The notes beneath the pieces are model-generated. The model saw nothing but the letters and a program-made list of their open reading frames with translations, was not told the origin of the DNA and made no database searches. A program made the translations under genes and the position numbers. 64,000 nt of DNA from Roseobacter sp. CCS2 (lineage in GTDB: Bacteria > Pseudomonadota > Alphaproteobacteria > Rhodobacterales > Rhodobacteraceae): positions 124,001 to 188,000 of the forward strand of contig NZ_AAYB01000003.1 of the NCBI RefSeq assembly GCF_000169435.1, read 5' to 3'. This document shows positions 45,641 through 53,694 of the stretch, in pieces. How positions within the stretch are numbered: the stretch's first letter is position 1; every line of letters starts with the position of its first letter.

Positions 45641-46135
45641 ATGCGCGTAGGACTTTACCCCGGTACATTTGATCCGGTGACGCATGGACACCTTGATATT
45701 ATTCAGCGCGCCTGTTCGCTGGTGGATCGTTTGGTGATTGGCGTTGCGATCAACCGTGACAAAGGGCCGATGTTCACGCTGGAAGAGCGGGTCGCCATGA
45801 TTGAGGCGGAAACAGCCCATTTGGGTGCCCAGACCGGGTGTATTATCGACGTGCACCCGTTTGAAAACCTTCTCATCAATTGCGCGCGCGATGTCGGGGC
45901 CTCTGTTATCATTCGGGGCCTGCGTGCTGTTGCTGATTTTGAGTATGAATATCAGATGGTTGGTATGAACCGTGTACTGGACAATTCAATCGAAACCGTT
46001 TTCTTGATGGCGGAAGCGCAGCATCAGGCGATTGCATCAAAACTGGTCAAGGAAATTGCGCGATTGGGTGGCGATGTATCCAAATTTGTCACCCCTGCTG
46101 TGAACACCGCCTTGAAAAAGCGGTTCGCCGGTTGA
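45641..46135 (+). CDS. coaD: Pantetheine-phosphate adenylyltransferase
   Basis: Fourth step of coenzyme A synthesis. The 164-residue protein opens MRVGLYPGTFDPVTHGHLDII with the nucleotidyltransferase motif T/HxGH. It continues with VIIRGLRAVADFEYEYQM and ends with AIASKLVKEIARLGGDVSKFV, all typical. The ATG at 45641 has GAGG at seven bases; an upstream ATG at 45629 is less likely. Its stop overlaps the start of the hydrolase gene. Confidence 0.96.
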   Translation: MRVGLYPGTFDPVTHGHLDIIQRACSLVDRLVIGVAINRDKGPMFTLEERVAMIEAETAHLGAQTGCIIDVHPFENLLINCARDVGASVIIRGLRAVADFEYEYQMVGMNRVLDNSIETVFLMAEAQHQAIASKLVKEIARLGGDVSKFVTPAVNTALKKRFAG

Positions 46136-46905
46136 ATTGGCTCTGGATGCTGGTGGGAACCTACTTGCTTTATGCCGCCGTGATGGTCGCAGCCCATCCG
46201 CGGATCATTTACCCGTTTGGGCCCGACGCTTTTGACAATCCCACGTTCCGGCAAGAGGTCGTTTCAGATCGTGATGTTGCTTTGGCTATCGCGGATGGTG
46301 ACGATGATCTGGCAGTGCTGTTTTTTATGGGGAACGGCGGTGCGTTGGCTTATTTTACGTTTTCGCTTGATGCCCATCAGGACAGCAACCGTACTGTGGT
46401 TGGCATGCAATATCCCGGTGGTGGCGGGATCCCCGGCCGCCCTTCAGAGGCTGGATTAAAAGCGGATGCATTGGCCGCCTATGATTGGTTGGCTGATCAA
46501 CATGCAGGCCCGATTGTCGTGCATGGGTTTTCGCTTGGCACAGGTTTGGCGATCCATGTTGCTGCATCACGCGATGTAGAGGCCGTTCTGCTTGATGCCC
46601 CCTATACGACGTTGTGTGAATTGATGACCAAAGGGTCCTATTTACCCGCATGTTATCTGCCGGGGGTGCAAAAGTGGCGTTCGGCAGATGATATACCCGG
46701 ATTATCAGCGCCAGTTTTGATCCAGCATGGGACCGCTGATCAGCTGATCCCGATCAGCTATGGTGAACGACTTGCCACGATGATGCTGGATGCAGGTCTT
46801 TCAGTGACGTTTCATGCGGTCGATGGGGCGACCCATAACAATCTGCCGGGGCAACCGGGCTATCAGGACCGTATCAACGGCTTTCTGGCAACCTTGCCGA
46901 AATAA
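46132..46905 (+). CDS. Alpha/beta hydrolase with N-terminal membrane segment
   Basis: A 257-residue protein starting with a hydrophobic segment (LWMLVGTYLLYAAVMVAA) that anchors or exports it. The hydrolase domain shows the nucleophile elbow HGFSLGTG, an acid in QHGTADQLIP and a late histidine in DGATHNNLPG, a complete triad. Esterase or peptidase activity is plausible, but the substrate is unknown. The TTG at 46132 overlaps the coaD stop; an ATG at 46147 is the alternative start. A terminator follows. Confidence 0.85.
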   Translation: MNWLWMLVGTYLLYAAVMVAAHPRIIYPFGPDAFDNPTFRQEVVSDRDVALAIADGDDDLAVLFFMGNGGALAYFTFSLDAHQDSNRTVVGMQYPGGGGIPGRPSEAGLKADALAAYDWLADQHAGPIVVHGFSLGTGLAIHVAASRDVEAVLLDAPYTTLCELMTKGSYLPACYLPGVQKWRSADDIPGLSAPVLIQHGTADQLIPISYGERLATMMLDAGLSVTFHAVDGATHNNLPGQPGYQDRINGFLATLPK

Positions 46906-46908
46906 CAA

Positions 46909-46937
46909 AGCCGCCCCCGAAGGCGCGGCTGTTTTTC
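46909..46937 (+). terminator. Intrinsic terminator after the hydrolase gene
   Basis: AGCCGC (46909-46914) pairs with GCGGCT (46925-46930) and is followed by GTTTTTC. It closes the coaD-hydrolase transcript. Confidence 0.8.
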
Positions 46938-46953
46938 ATGTGTGGCTAATGAT

Positions 46954-47112
46954 TTAGCCGTAGATCGCCTTGGCTGCGACCTTGCTTGCGTCTTCGCGGA
47001 ACATGCCAAGGTCAATGGCTGTTTCGACGGGCATTGCGCGCAGCTCATGCTTGAGGCGGCTGTAGGCCACGCGTTTCTGGACGGCGGTGCGAACTGTGTT
47101 CAATACGGTCAT
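46954..47112 (-). CDS. 52-residue DUF1127-like protein
   Basis: A very small gene with an excellent ribosome site (AAGGAG seven bases before the ATG). The product begins MTVLNTVRTAVQKRVAYSRL and continues LKHELRAMPVETAIDLG before ending in AIYG. The arginine/leucine pattern followed by DLG and an acidic pair resembles the DUF1127 (YjiS-like) small proteins, which in Rhodobacter are linked to RNA turnover and carbon flow. Family membership is moderate in certainty. An operator-like sequence resembling those at the gap genes lies about 80 bases upstream. Confidence 0.7.
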   Translation of the reverse strand: MTVLNTVRTAVQKRVAYSRLKHELRAMPVETAIDLGMFREDASKVAAKAIYG

Positions 47113-47189
47113 GTGCGTGCTCCTTTTAAGTCATCGCGTTTTGTTTCGTGATCCACATGTAGCAATGCTGCGGCGCAGAACAACTGACA

Positions 47190-47201
47190 GTTAGCGCTAG
47201 C
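47190..47201. promoter_or_regulatory. LacI-type operator-like sequence upstream of the small DUF1127-like gene
   Basis: GTTAGCGCTAGC is close to the core of the palindrome TGTTAGCGCTAACA (12 of 14 positions with its flanks). It lies about 80 bases before the small gene at 47112. It resembles the sites before gap1 and gap2. Confidence 0.45.
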
Positions 47202-47248
47202 AGGTATGACGAAATTGCATGGCCGGATTTGCAAACTGCACAATAAAA

Positions 47249-47273
47249 AAGCCGGCCCAGATGGGCCGGCTTC
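47249..47273 (-). terminator. Intrinsic terminator after gap1
   Basis: On the minus strand GCCGGCCCA and TGGGCCGGC form a perfect stem followed by six T residues, 21 bases beyond the gap1 stop codon. Confidence 0.88.
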
Positions 47274-47293
47274 AAAATGGTATCTGGCTGCGC

Positions 47294-48295
47294 CTAGATC
47301 AGTTTGCCCATCGCCACGGCGGTATCTGCCATCCGGTTGGAGAAACCCCATTCGTTGTCATACCACGTCAGGATGCGCACCATATTGCCGTCCAGCACTT
47401 TGGTTTGGTCAAGATGGAAGATCGAAGAATGTGGATCATGGTTGAAGTCAGAGCTGACCATGGGAAGGTCGGTGTAAGCCAAAACCTCGGCCATGTCGCC
47501 ATTGGCGGCGTTCATGATAGCCTCGTTGATTTCCTCCACGCTCGTATCGCGAGAGGCCTCAAAGGTAAGGTCCACAACCGACACGTTCGGTGTTGGTACG
47601 CGGATCGCAACGCCATCCAGCTTACCGTTCAGTTCTGGTAGGACAAGGCCAACAGCCTTGGCCGCACCAGTGGATGTCGGGATCATCGACAACGCTGCGG
47701 CGCGCGCGCGGTAAAGGTCTTTGTGCATCGTATCCAGCGTGGGTTGGTCGCCGGTGTAGCTGTGGATCGTGGTCATGAAACCCTTGGTGATGCCAACCGC
47801 GTCGTTCAGCACTTTCGCAACGGGTGACAGGCAGTTCGTTGTGCAGGATGCGTTGGATACGATGATATCGTCGCTGGTCAGCACACTGTCGTTCACGCCA
47901 TAAACAATTGTTTTATCAGCATCTTTGCCAGGGGCAGAAATCAGCACACGGCTGGACCCATTATCAAGGTGGGCCTGGCAGGCCTCTTTGCTGGTGAAAA
48001 TCCCGGTGCATTCCAGAACAATGTCCACATCCGACCACGGCAGATCGGCCGGATTGCGGATCGCGGTCACCTGAATGGGGCCGCGGCCAACGTCAATCGT
48101 GTTTTCGGTTGTGGTGACAGTTCCGGGGAAACGACCATGCACGCTGTCAAATCGCAGCAGGTGGGCGTTCGTCTCAACCGGTCCCAGATCATTGATTGCG
48201 ACAACTTCGATATCGGTCCGTCCGCTTTCGATGATCGCACGCAGGACGTTGCGACCAATGCGGCCAAATCCGTTGATAGCTACTTTGACGGCCAT
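47294..48295 (-). CDS. gap: Glyceraldehyde-3-phosphate dehydrogenase, copy 1 (NAD type)
   Basis: A 333-residue type I enzyme. The catalytic cysteine is in [16 protein letters not shown]. The Rossmann start is [17 protein letters not shown], and the residue that reads the adenine ribose is the aspartate of [17 protein letters not shown], as in NAD-dependent glycolytic enzymes. The C-terminal block [15 protein letters not shown] is standard. It is the second of two tandem gap genes, with its own operator-like site upstream and a strong terminator downstream. Confidence 0.95.
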   Translation of the reverse strand: MAVKVAINGFGRIGRNVLRAIIESGRTDIEVVAINDLGPVETNAHLLRFDSVHGRFPGTVTTTENTIDVGRGPIQVTAIRNPADLPWSDVDIVLECTGIFTSKEACQAHLDNGSSRVLISAPGKDADKTIVYGVNDSVLTSDDIIVSNASCTTNCLSPVAKVLNDAVGITKGFMTTIHSYTGDQPTLDTMHKDLYRARAAALSMIPTSTGAAKAVGLVLPELNGKLDGVAIRVPTPNVSVVDLTFEASRDTSVEEINEAIMNAANGDMAEVLAYTDLPMVSSDFNHDPHSSIFHLDQTKVLDGNMVRILTWYDNEWGFSNRMADTAVAMGKLI

Positions 48296-48315
48296 GGTAG
48301 TCTCCTCAGGGTCAA

Positions 48316-48329
48316 TGTTGGCGCTAACA
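48316..48329. promoter_or_regulatory. LacI-type operator before gap1
   Basis: TGTTGGCGCTAACA is a near-perfect palindrome, one mismatch from TGTTAGCGCTAACA, 21 bases before the gap1 ATG. Its form fits the CceR/PckR type of central-carbon regulators of alphaproteobacteria. Confidence 0.65.
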
Positions 48330-48366
48330 TTGCGATTTATACAGAAAGGTCAACCTTTGATCGTGT

Positions 48367-48510
48367 TTAGCGCCAGAAGGCTATCCATTCGATTAACGCG
48401 GTCAGCTTGCGCATCAGAAATACGGTATTCGCCCAGTCGTACTGGACGAAATCAACGGCAAAAAGTGCCGCGATGATAATCCCGATAATCAGAGCAAGCT
48501 TATTGGTCAT
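48367..48510 (-). CDS. 47-residue membrane protein between the gap genes
   Basis: A tiny gene reading MTNKLALIIGIIIAALFAVD, then a hydrophilic turn and a second amphipathic helix ending LIEWIAFWR. The first 19 residues form a membrane helix. The gene has no clear ribosome site, but it lies on the same strand between gap2 and gap1 and may be read through from gap2. I recall similar small proteins beside gap in related Rhodobacteraceae, but no function is known. Confidence 0.6.
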   Translation of the reverse strand: MTNKLALIIGIIIAALFAVDFVQYDWANTVFLMRKLTALIEWIAFWR

Positions 48511-48573
48511 GCCAATGGTCTAGCGGGCGTAGCCGCAAATGGCAAAGCCCGCTTGCGCAGGTTTACTTGGCGT

Positions 48574-49575
48574 TTAGTGCAAGCGGCCCATCGTGGCTGC
48601 AACATCCGCCATGCGCGCGGAAAAACCCCATTCATTGTCGTACCATGCCAGAACGCGTACGGTTTTGCCGCCAACGACCTTGGTCTGGTCAGGCGCAAAG
48701 ATCGAGCTTTCGGTCGTATGGTTAAAGTCAATACTGACCTTGGCTTCGTCATCATAGGACATCACCATACCCATGTAGCCACCAGCGGCTTCTGCGACTA
48801 TCGCGTTCACATCTGCGACCGTCACTGACTTGCCAGCCTCGAACGTCAAATCAACGGCGCTGACGTTGGGGGTAGGGACCCGCATCGCGGTGCCATCCAG
48901 TTTCCCGGCAAGTTCCGGCAGCACTTCACCCAGTGCCTTGGCCGCACCAGTCGAGGTTGGGATCATCGCCATCGCCGCAGCACGTGCGCGGTAAAGGTCA
49001 TTGTGACGCCGGTCTAGCGTCGGTTGGTCGCCGGTATAGCTGTGGATTGTCGTCATGATGCCCCGTTCGATCCCGATTGCATCGTTCAGAACCTTCGCCA
49101 GGGGGGCAAGGCAATTTGTCGTGCACGATCCGTTGGATACCATACGTTCAGTTGCGATCAGGTCGCGGTGGTTCACACCGTAAACGACCGTCCGATCAAC
49201 GTTTTTGGCAGGGGCCGAGATGAGTACCTTTTTGGCACCGCGGCTGAGGTGTACATCCGATTTCTGACCGTCGTTGAATTTGCCGGTGCATTCCAGCACC
49301 ACATCCACACCGTCCCAATCCAGTTCTTCGGGCGCGTAGGTCGACATCACGTCGATTGGCCCGCGTCCCAGATCAAGCGTGTTGCCTTTGACTGTAACAG
49401 GGCTGCCAAAGCGGCCATGCACGCTGTCATATTTCAGCAGGTGCGCGTTTGTCTCAATCGGGCCGGTGGCGTTGATCTTGACGACTTGTACGTCGTTGCG
49501 CGCGGCCTCGGTGATATGCGCCAAAGTGCAACGCCCGATGCGCCCAAAGCCGTTGATGCCGATGGTAACTGTCAT
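48574..49575 (-). CDS. Glyceraldehyde-3-phosphate dehydrogenase, copy 2 (probably NADP-preferring)
   Basis: A 333-residue paralogue of the downstream gap. The catalytic site is intact (SNGSCTTNCLAPLAKV), and the fold motifs match throughout. The NAD-selective aspartate after the second strand is replaced by alanine: VVKINATGPIETNAHLL instead of INDLGP. The NADP-preferring gluconeogenic GapB of Bacillus has the same change, so this copy may work with NADP in gluconeogenesis. The start at 49575 follows AAGGA. Three operator-like sites lie upstream. Confidence 0.92.
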   Translation of the reverse strand: MTVTIGINGFGRIGRCTLAHITEAARNDVQVVKINATGPIETNAHLLKYDSVHGRFGSPVTVKGNTLDLGRGPIDVMSTYAPEELDWDGVDVVLECTGKFNDGQKSDVHLSRGAKKVLISAPAKNVDRTVVYGVNHRDLIATERMVSNGSCTTNCLAPLAKVLNDAIGIERGIMTTIHSYTGDQPTLDRRHNDLYRARAAAMAMIPTSTGAAKALGEVLPELAGKLDGTAMRVPTPNVSAVDLTFEAGKSVTVADVNAIVAEAAGGYMGMVMSYDDEAKVSIDFNHTTESSIFAPDQTKVVGGKTVRVLAWYDNEWGFSARMADVAATMGRLH

Positions 49576-49665
49576 GCCTGCGGTCCTTTGGTGTGCGTTT
49601 CTCTTGTAGTTTGGTATACGGATGTATGCGCGTAGGACCAACTGAAAAAGTGTTTTGGCTCAATA

Positions 49666-49731
49666 TGTTATCGTTAACAAAGGCCGTTAGCGATAACGAA
49701 TTGAGCTTGCGCCAACATGTTACCGCAAACA
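49666..49731. promoter_or_regulatory. Three LacI-type operators upstream of gap2
   Basis: TGTTATCGTTAACA (49666-49679), CGTTAGCGATAACG (49685-49698, centre 19 bases from the first) and TGTTACCGCAAACA (49718-49731) each match the palindrome TGTTAGCGCTAACA at 11 to 12 of 14 positions. The set lies 90-155 bases before the gap2 start. The arrangement suggests cooperative binding of one regulator. Confidence 0.65.
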
Positions 49732-49873
49732 GTTTTCTGACCTGTCGAATCGATCATCGACTTTGTCGCGTTTTCCAAACGAAGGGGACTGTCCGTGGTA
49801 ACAAAGCGGTCGAGCAGAGGCTGCGCCAAGACTGGTTTTCGATGTTTTTTCGTCCTAAGCCGACTTGGTCGCG

Positions 49874-49900
49874 TTGGATGCGGGATGGACATTGTATAAT
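49874..49900 (+). promoter_or_regulatory. Possible promoter of the BLUF gene
   Basis: A perfect TATAAT (49895-49900) is preceded at 15 bases by TTGGAT (49874-49879). The spacing is short and the -35 element weak, so the assignment is tentative. Confidence 0.3.
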
Positions 49901-50010
49901 GCCCTTCCGTATCGTCCGAAGTATGTCATGGGACATAGCAAAAATGAAAAGTGTTGTTATGAACGGCGACGCAATCGCGCCGGATCGCAGGAATCAGTCA
50001 GGGACGACAA

Positions 50011-50337
50011 ATGATAAGACTACTTTATTTTAGCACAGCGAATGCAGACGTGGACGCCGCACAGGTTAATGAGATCGCTGCTGTTTCAGCACAGGCAAAC
50101 GCGCAACGTGATGTGACCGGGGCGTTAGCCTATAATGGTCGCAATTTCTGTCAGGTTCTTGAAGGTGAAGACGCCGTTGTTCGGAACCTCATTGCGAAGA
50201 TTGAACAGGATCCACGCCATAGCGGCTTTAAAATCATTGATAAAAAATCGGTTGATCATCGTCACTTTGCCGAATGGTCCATGAAGCTGGTCAGCGATCT
50301 TGATTTCAGCACCGTTATTAACGCGATGAATGCTTAA
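50011..50337 (+). CDS. Stand-alone BLUF-domain blue-light photoreceptor
   Basis: A 108-residue flavin-binding protein that is almost only a BLUF domain. The conserved tyrosine is in MIRLLYFSTA, an asparagine lies in AQANAQRDVTGAL, the flavin-contacting glutamine is in NFCQVLEG, and a tryptophan/methionine pair is in FAEWSMKL. These are the residues of the light-switch hydrogen-bond network. Without an effector domain it must signal through a partner protein, which is not evident in this neighbourhood. It starts the only plus-strand gene between gap2 and tkt. Confidence 0.92.
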   Translation: MIRLLYFSTANADVDAAQVNEIAAVSAQANAQRDVTGALAYNGRNFCQVLEGEDAVVRNLIAKIEQDPRHSGFKIIDKKSVDHRHFAEWSMKLVSDLDFSTVINAMNA

Positions 50338-50381
50338 CGGCGCACTGCAAAAAGTGAAGGTTTGAAAAGGCGATGCGACCC

Positions 50382-50924
50382 TTACTCGAATCGTGCGGCC
50401 AGTTCTTCCAACGTAAAGCTTTGTGGCACGAAACCTGAATTGTCAGGATCGTCATTCGGATCTGACGTGACGCACATTTCGTTGCATAACTGCCGTGCGA
50501 TCTGCGCGTCAAAGTCGACAAGCCAGACCCGCCCGGCCGGTGTGCTAATATAGCCGTCGATTTCGGCGTCAAAGTCACCTTTGACATCGTCCAGCGACGG
50601 CACCTCATTGTCATAAACATCAGAGTAAGAGCCATGCGTATGATAAGACGCCACGACATTGTCGTCTGGTGGCGGTAAATCGCAGAAATCCTCGCGTCCG
50701 GACGAAGGCGCTGTCGCCGCCAGACCGCCTGTCTCTGTCTCAAAGATATAACCGCAGTATTCCCTGCTTTCAGCGATAGAGACTGGCTGCAAGCCATTCA
50801 GCAGGCTGGTGGCGAAAACATCTATATCATCGGTTTGCGCGATGATCGGCGGATCTTCGGTGCAACTGACCAGTGTGACAAGGCCGACTGCGGCCACGAC
50901 GGTTCCAATTTTGAGGTATGTCAT
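50382..50924 (-). CDS. DUF4329 lipoprotein
   Basis: A 180-residue lipoprotein. The signal sequence ends in the lipobox LVTLVSC (Cys about residue 21), and the mature part carries a DUF4329 domain. Its marks are FATSLLNGLQPVSIAESREYC and a conserved block VASYHTHGSYSD with NEVPSLDD further on. The H-x-H and the S-x2-D recall JAMM-type metal sites, so a hydrolase role is possible but unproven. DUF4329 is usually found at the end of Rhs-type toxins; here it stands alone and is anchored in the envelope. The gene follows tkt directly (18 bases). Confidence 0.78.
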   Translation of the reverse strand: MTYLKIGTVVAAVGLVTLVSCTEDPPIIAQTDDIDVFATSLLNGLQPVSIAESREYCGYIFETETGGLAATAPSSGREDFCDLPPPDDNVVASYHTHGSYSDVYDNEVPSLDDVKGDFDAEIDGYISTPAGRVWLVDFDAQIARQLCNEMCVTSDPNDDPDNSGFVPQSFTLEELAARFE

Positions 50925-50942
50925 CGTCGTGACCTTCATCTG

Positions 50943-52961
50943 TTATTTGATCAGTGATTTGACCTTATCAGCGGTGTCCTGTGCCGTGATGCCAAACTCT
51001 TTGAAAAGCTGTTCGGCAGGGGCTGATGCACCAAACCCGTGCATCCCGATAAAGCCGGATTTTTCGCGCTTGCCGCGTTCACCGAATAACCAGCGGTCCC
51101 AGCCAAAGCGAATGCCCGCCTCAATCGCGACGCGCACGGGGCCGCCGGGCAGAACGCGCTTGCGGTAGCTTTCTTCCTGTTCTTCGAAGATTTCCCAGCA
51201 GGGCATGGATACAACGCGGGTGCCGATGCCATCGGCGTGCAGCAAATCGCGCGCTTCCATGGCGATGCTGACCTCTGACCCGGTGGCAAGCAGGATCGCC
51301 TGGCGCTTACCTTCCGCATCCGCCAGCACATAGGCACCTTGGGCGACCATGTTTTTGTTCTTATGCTCGGTCCGCACGGTTGGCAGGCCCTGCCGGGTCA
51401 GTGCCAGCACGCTGGGTGTTTTTTGCGATGTCAGCGCCAGCTCCCAGGCTTCTGCCGTTTCCACCGTATCTGCCGGGCGGAAGACGTTCATGTTTGGGGT
51501 GGCCCGCAACATGGCAAGGTGTTCGATGGGTTGGTGCGTTGGCCCGTCTTCGCCAAGGCCGATGCTGTCGTGGGTCATGACGTATGTTGTGGGGATGCCC
51601 ATCAGCGCGGACAGGCGCATCGCGCCGCGCGCGTAGTCGGTAAAGCACATGAACGTACCGCCATAGGGGCGCGTGCCGCCGTGCAGCGCCATGCCGTTCA
51701 TCGCTGCCGCCATGCCGTGTTCACGCACACCGTAGTAGATGTAACGGCCCTTGCGGGTATCGGGGTGGAACACGCCCATGTCGGATGTCAGCGTATTGTT
51801 GGACCCTGTCAAATCAGCAGACCCGCCGATTGTTTCCTGCATGATCGGGTTGATCACTTCGAGGGTCATTTCAGAGGATTTGCGCGTTGCGGCCTTTGGC
51901 TGGCCTTCCGTGATCTGCTTTTTCAATGCGCGGATCGTGGCAGACAAACGCTTGGGCGCCTCGCCTGCGTAAATGCGGTTGAACTCGGCCTGTTTGCTGG
52001 CGGAAAGCGTGCTAAAACGACCGTCCCATTCTTTGCGGGCAGCGGCACCGCGTGCGCCGATATCGGACCACTGCTTGCGTGCATCAGCCGAGACTTCGAA
52101 ATCGCCCATTGGCGCGCCGTAGGTTTCTTTCGCTGCCTTGAGCTGTTCGTTGTCGGTCAGCGCGCCGTGGCCTTTGGACGTATCCTGTGCAGCATGACCC
52201 AGTGCGATATGTGTTTTGCAGGCGATCATAGATGGCTTGCCGGCTTTTTTGGCCGCAGTGATGGCCGCGTCAATCGCATCGGGATCGTGCCCGTCGATTT
52301 CCTGTACATGCCAGCCAGAAGCCTTAAAGCGCATCTTTTGGTCAGTGATATCGGCAATATCAACTGTGCCATCAATGGTGATGTTGTTGTTGTCCCAGAA
52401 TACGATGAGGTTTGACAGCTTTTGCATACCGGCCAAGGCGATCGCTTCTTGGCTCACACCCTCCATCAGGCAACCGTCACCTGCCATCACGTATGTATGG
52501 TGGTCGATGATTTTCTTGCCCCAGGTCGCGCGCTGGATTTCTTCGGCGATGGCGAAACCGACAGAATTGGCGATGCCTTGGCCCAAGGGACCCGTCGTTG
52601 TTTCGATCCCGCGGGCATGGCCGAATTCGGGGTGACCGGCAGTGCGCGCGCCCCATTGGCGAAAGTCCTTGATCTGCTCAAGCGGCATGTCTTCATAGCC
52701 GGTGAGGTACATCAGCGCATAAAGCAGCATGGACCCGTGACCGGCGGACAGGATGAACCGGTCGCGGTCAGGCCAATGCGGCGCTTTGGGATCAAACTTG
52801 AGATGTTTTTCAAACAGAACCGTTGCTACATCGGCCATACCCATGGGCATTCCAGAGTGGCCAGAGTTGGCAGCGGCGACCGCATCTAGTGTCAAAGTGC
52901 GGATGGCTGTCGCTTTCATCCAATGGTCAGGGTGGGCGTTCCGCAGTGCTGCAATATCCAA
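50943..52961 (-). CDS. tkt: Transketolase
   Basis: Thiamine-diphosphate enzyme of the pentose phosphate pathway. The 672-residue protein shows [19 protein letters not shown], the thiamine motif GDGCLMEG through NN (about 157-187), and the pyrimidine-domain block [21 protein letters not shown]. The start is a TTG at 52961: the protein then begins [20 protein letters not shown], matching relatives, with AGGA upstream. A later in-frame ATG would remove conserved residues. Confidence 0.96.
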   Translation of the reverse strand: MDIAALRNAHPDHWMKATAIRTLTLDAVAAANSGHSGMPMGMADVATVLFEKHLKFDPKAPHWPDRDRFILSAGHGSMLLYALMYLTGYEDMPLEQIKDFRQWGARTAGHPEFGHARGIETTTGPLGQGIANSVGFAIAEEIQRATWGKKIIDHHTYVMAGDGCLMEGVSQEAIALAGMQKLSNLIVFWDNNNITIDGTVDIADITDQKMRFKASGWHVQEIDGHDPDAIDAAITAAKKAGKPSMIACKTHIALGHAAQDTSKGHGALTDNEQLKAAKETYGAPMGDFEVSADARKQWSDIGARGAAARKEWDGRFSTLSASKQAEFNRIYAGEAPKRLSATIRALKKQITEGQPKAATRKSSEMTLEVINPIMQETIGGSADLTGSNNTLTSDMGVFHPDTRKGRYIYYGVREHGMAAAMNGMALHGGTRPYGGTFMCFTDYARGAMRLSALMGIPTTYVMTHDSIGLGEDGPTHQPIEHLAMLRATPNMNVFRPADTVETAEAWELALTSQKTPSVLALTRQGLPTVRTEHKNKNMVAQGAYVLADAEGKRQAILLATGSEVSIAMEARDLLHADGIGTRVVSMPCWEIFEEQEESYRKRVLPGGPVRVAIEAGIRFGWDRWLFGERGKREKSGFIGMHGFGASAPAEQLFKEFGITAQDTADKVKSLIK

Positions 52962-52991
52962 GATGATCAGGTCCTATTTACGAAAGGTGAA

Positions 52992-53003
52992 TAACGGGCG
53001 TTA
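52992..53003. promoter_or_regulatory. Short inverted repeat before tkt
   Basis: TAACG and CGTTA flank GG about 30 bases before the tkt start. The half-sites point the opposite way from the gap operators, so it is a different motif. Its role is unknown. Confidence 0.3.
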
Positions 53004-53223
53004 AGAGGGTCATATCAGGCAGGCCCCCAAGATCAAGCGTGCGCGCTAAGTTACTCATATTCTTGGCAGCCGCAGGTTTGCGAGCGGGCGGGGGATGGCT
53101 TACGCTGAAAGCAAGCAGGCACGATTCGGCGCACCACGACCCGCTGTTGGGACAGAAAATACGGTGCACCACAATGGTTATGGCAAAGATGGGGCCGCCA
53201 TCATGCCACGAAAGGAAGAGCGG

Positions 53224-53694
53224 ATGAGTGACATCAGTACATTGGAAAGCCGCATTACGGCGGCGCTTGACCGGATCAGGCAGGGTGTCGATTTGCTGGA
53301 TGGGCAATCTGCCGCCGACCCGGAATTGAAAGCGTCGCTTGATCAAGAACGCGCGCAAAATGCCGAACTGATCGAACGCGTTCGCATTCTGAAAGAGCGT
53401 CAGGATACACAGGTAACCAAGCTGACACAGCGTGCTGAAACGCAGAGCAAACAACTGATGACGCTTGATGAAGAACTGCAAAGGTTGCGTGCGTCCAACG
53501 TGCAGTTGCGCGAAATGAATGCCAAACTGCGCGACGCGGTGACAACCGGATTAGCGCCTGAATTGCATGATGCGGCGATTGCCGCTGAGTTGGAAGCGCT
53601 GCAAGCGCAACGCGCGGCGGATGCGGCTGAGGTTGATGCCATTCTGGACGTGCTCAAACCCCTGATCGAGGAGACGTCACATGCCGCAGGTTGA
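53224..53694 (+). CDS. Coiled-coil protein upstream of zapA, ZauP-like
   Basis: A 156-residue protein that is nearly all coiled coil (about 5-125), with regular heptads rich in Leu, Glu, Arg and Gln such as LKASLDQERAQNAELIERVR. It ends with a short acidic tail (EAILDVLKPLIEE-type). It overlaps zapA by 14 bases. In Caulobacter a coiled-coil protein encoded just upstream of zapA (ZauP) works with ZapA to focus the Z-ring; position and shape suggest the same role here. The ATG follows AAGGA at eight bases. Confidence 0.78.
   Translation: MSDISTLESRITAALDRIRQGVDLLDGQSAADPELKASLDQERAQNAELIERVRILKERQDTQVTKLTQRAETQSKQLMTLDEELQRLRASNVQLREMNAKLRDAVTTGLAPELHDAAIAAELEALQAQRAADAAEVDAILDVLKPLIEETSHAAG

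Larger units (their letters stand above)
49576..50010. other. Divergent control region between gap2 and the BLUF gene
   Basis: A 435-base gap. It contains three LacI-type operator-like sites nearer gap2 (49666-49731, listed separately). Toward the BLUF gene there is a TATAAT at 49895-49900 with TTGGAT 15 bases before it, a plausible promoter with a leader of about 105 bases. No convincing gene was seen. Confidence 0.5.

Noticed and set aside
49593..50033. 146-codon plus-strand frame between gap2 and the BLUF gene
   Set aside because: It starts in the gap2 leader, runs through the operator sites and overlaps the BLUF start; composition is not protein-like.
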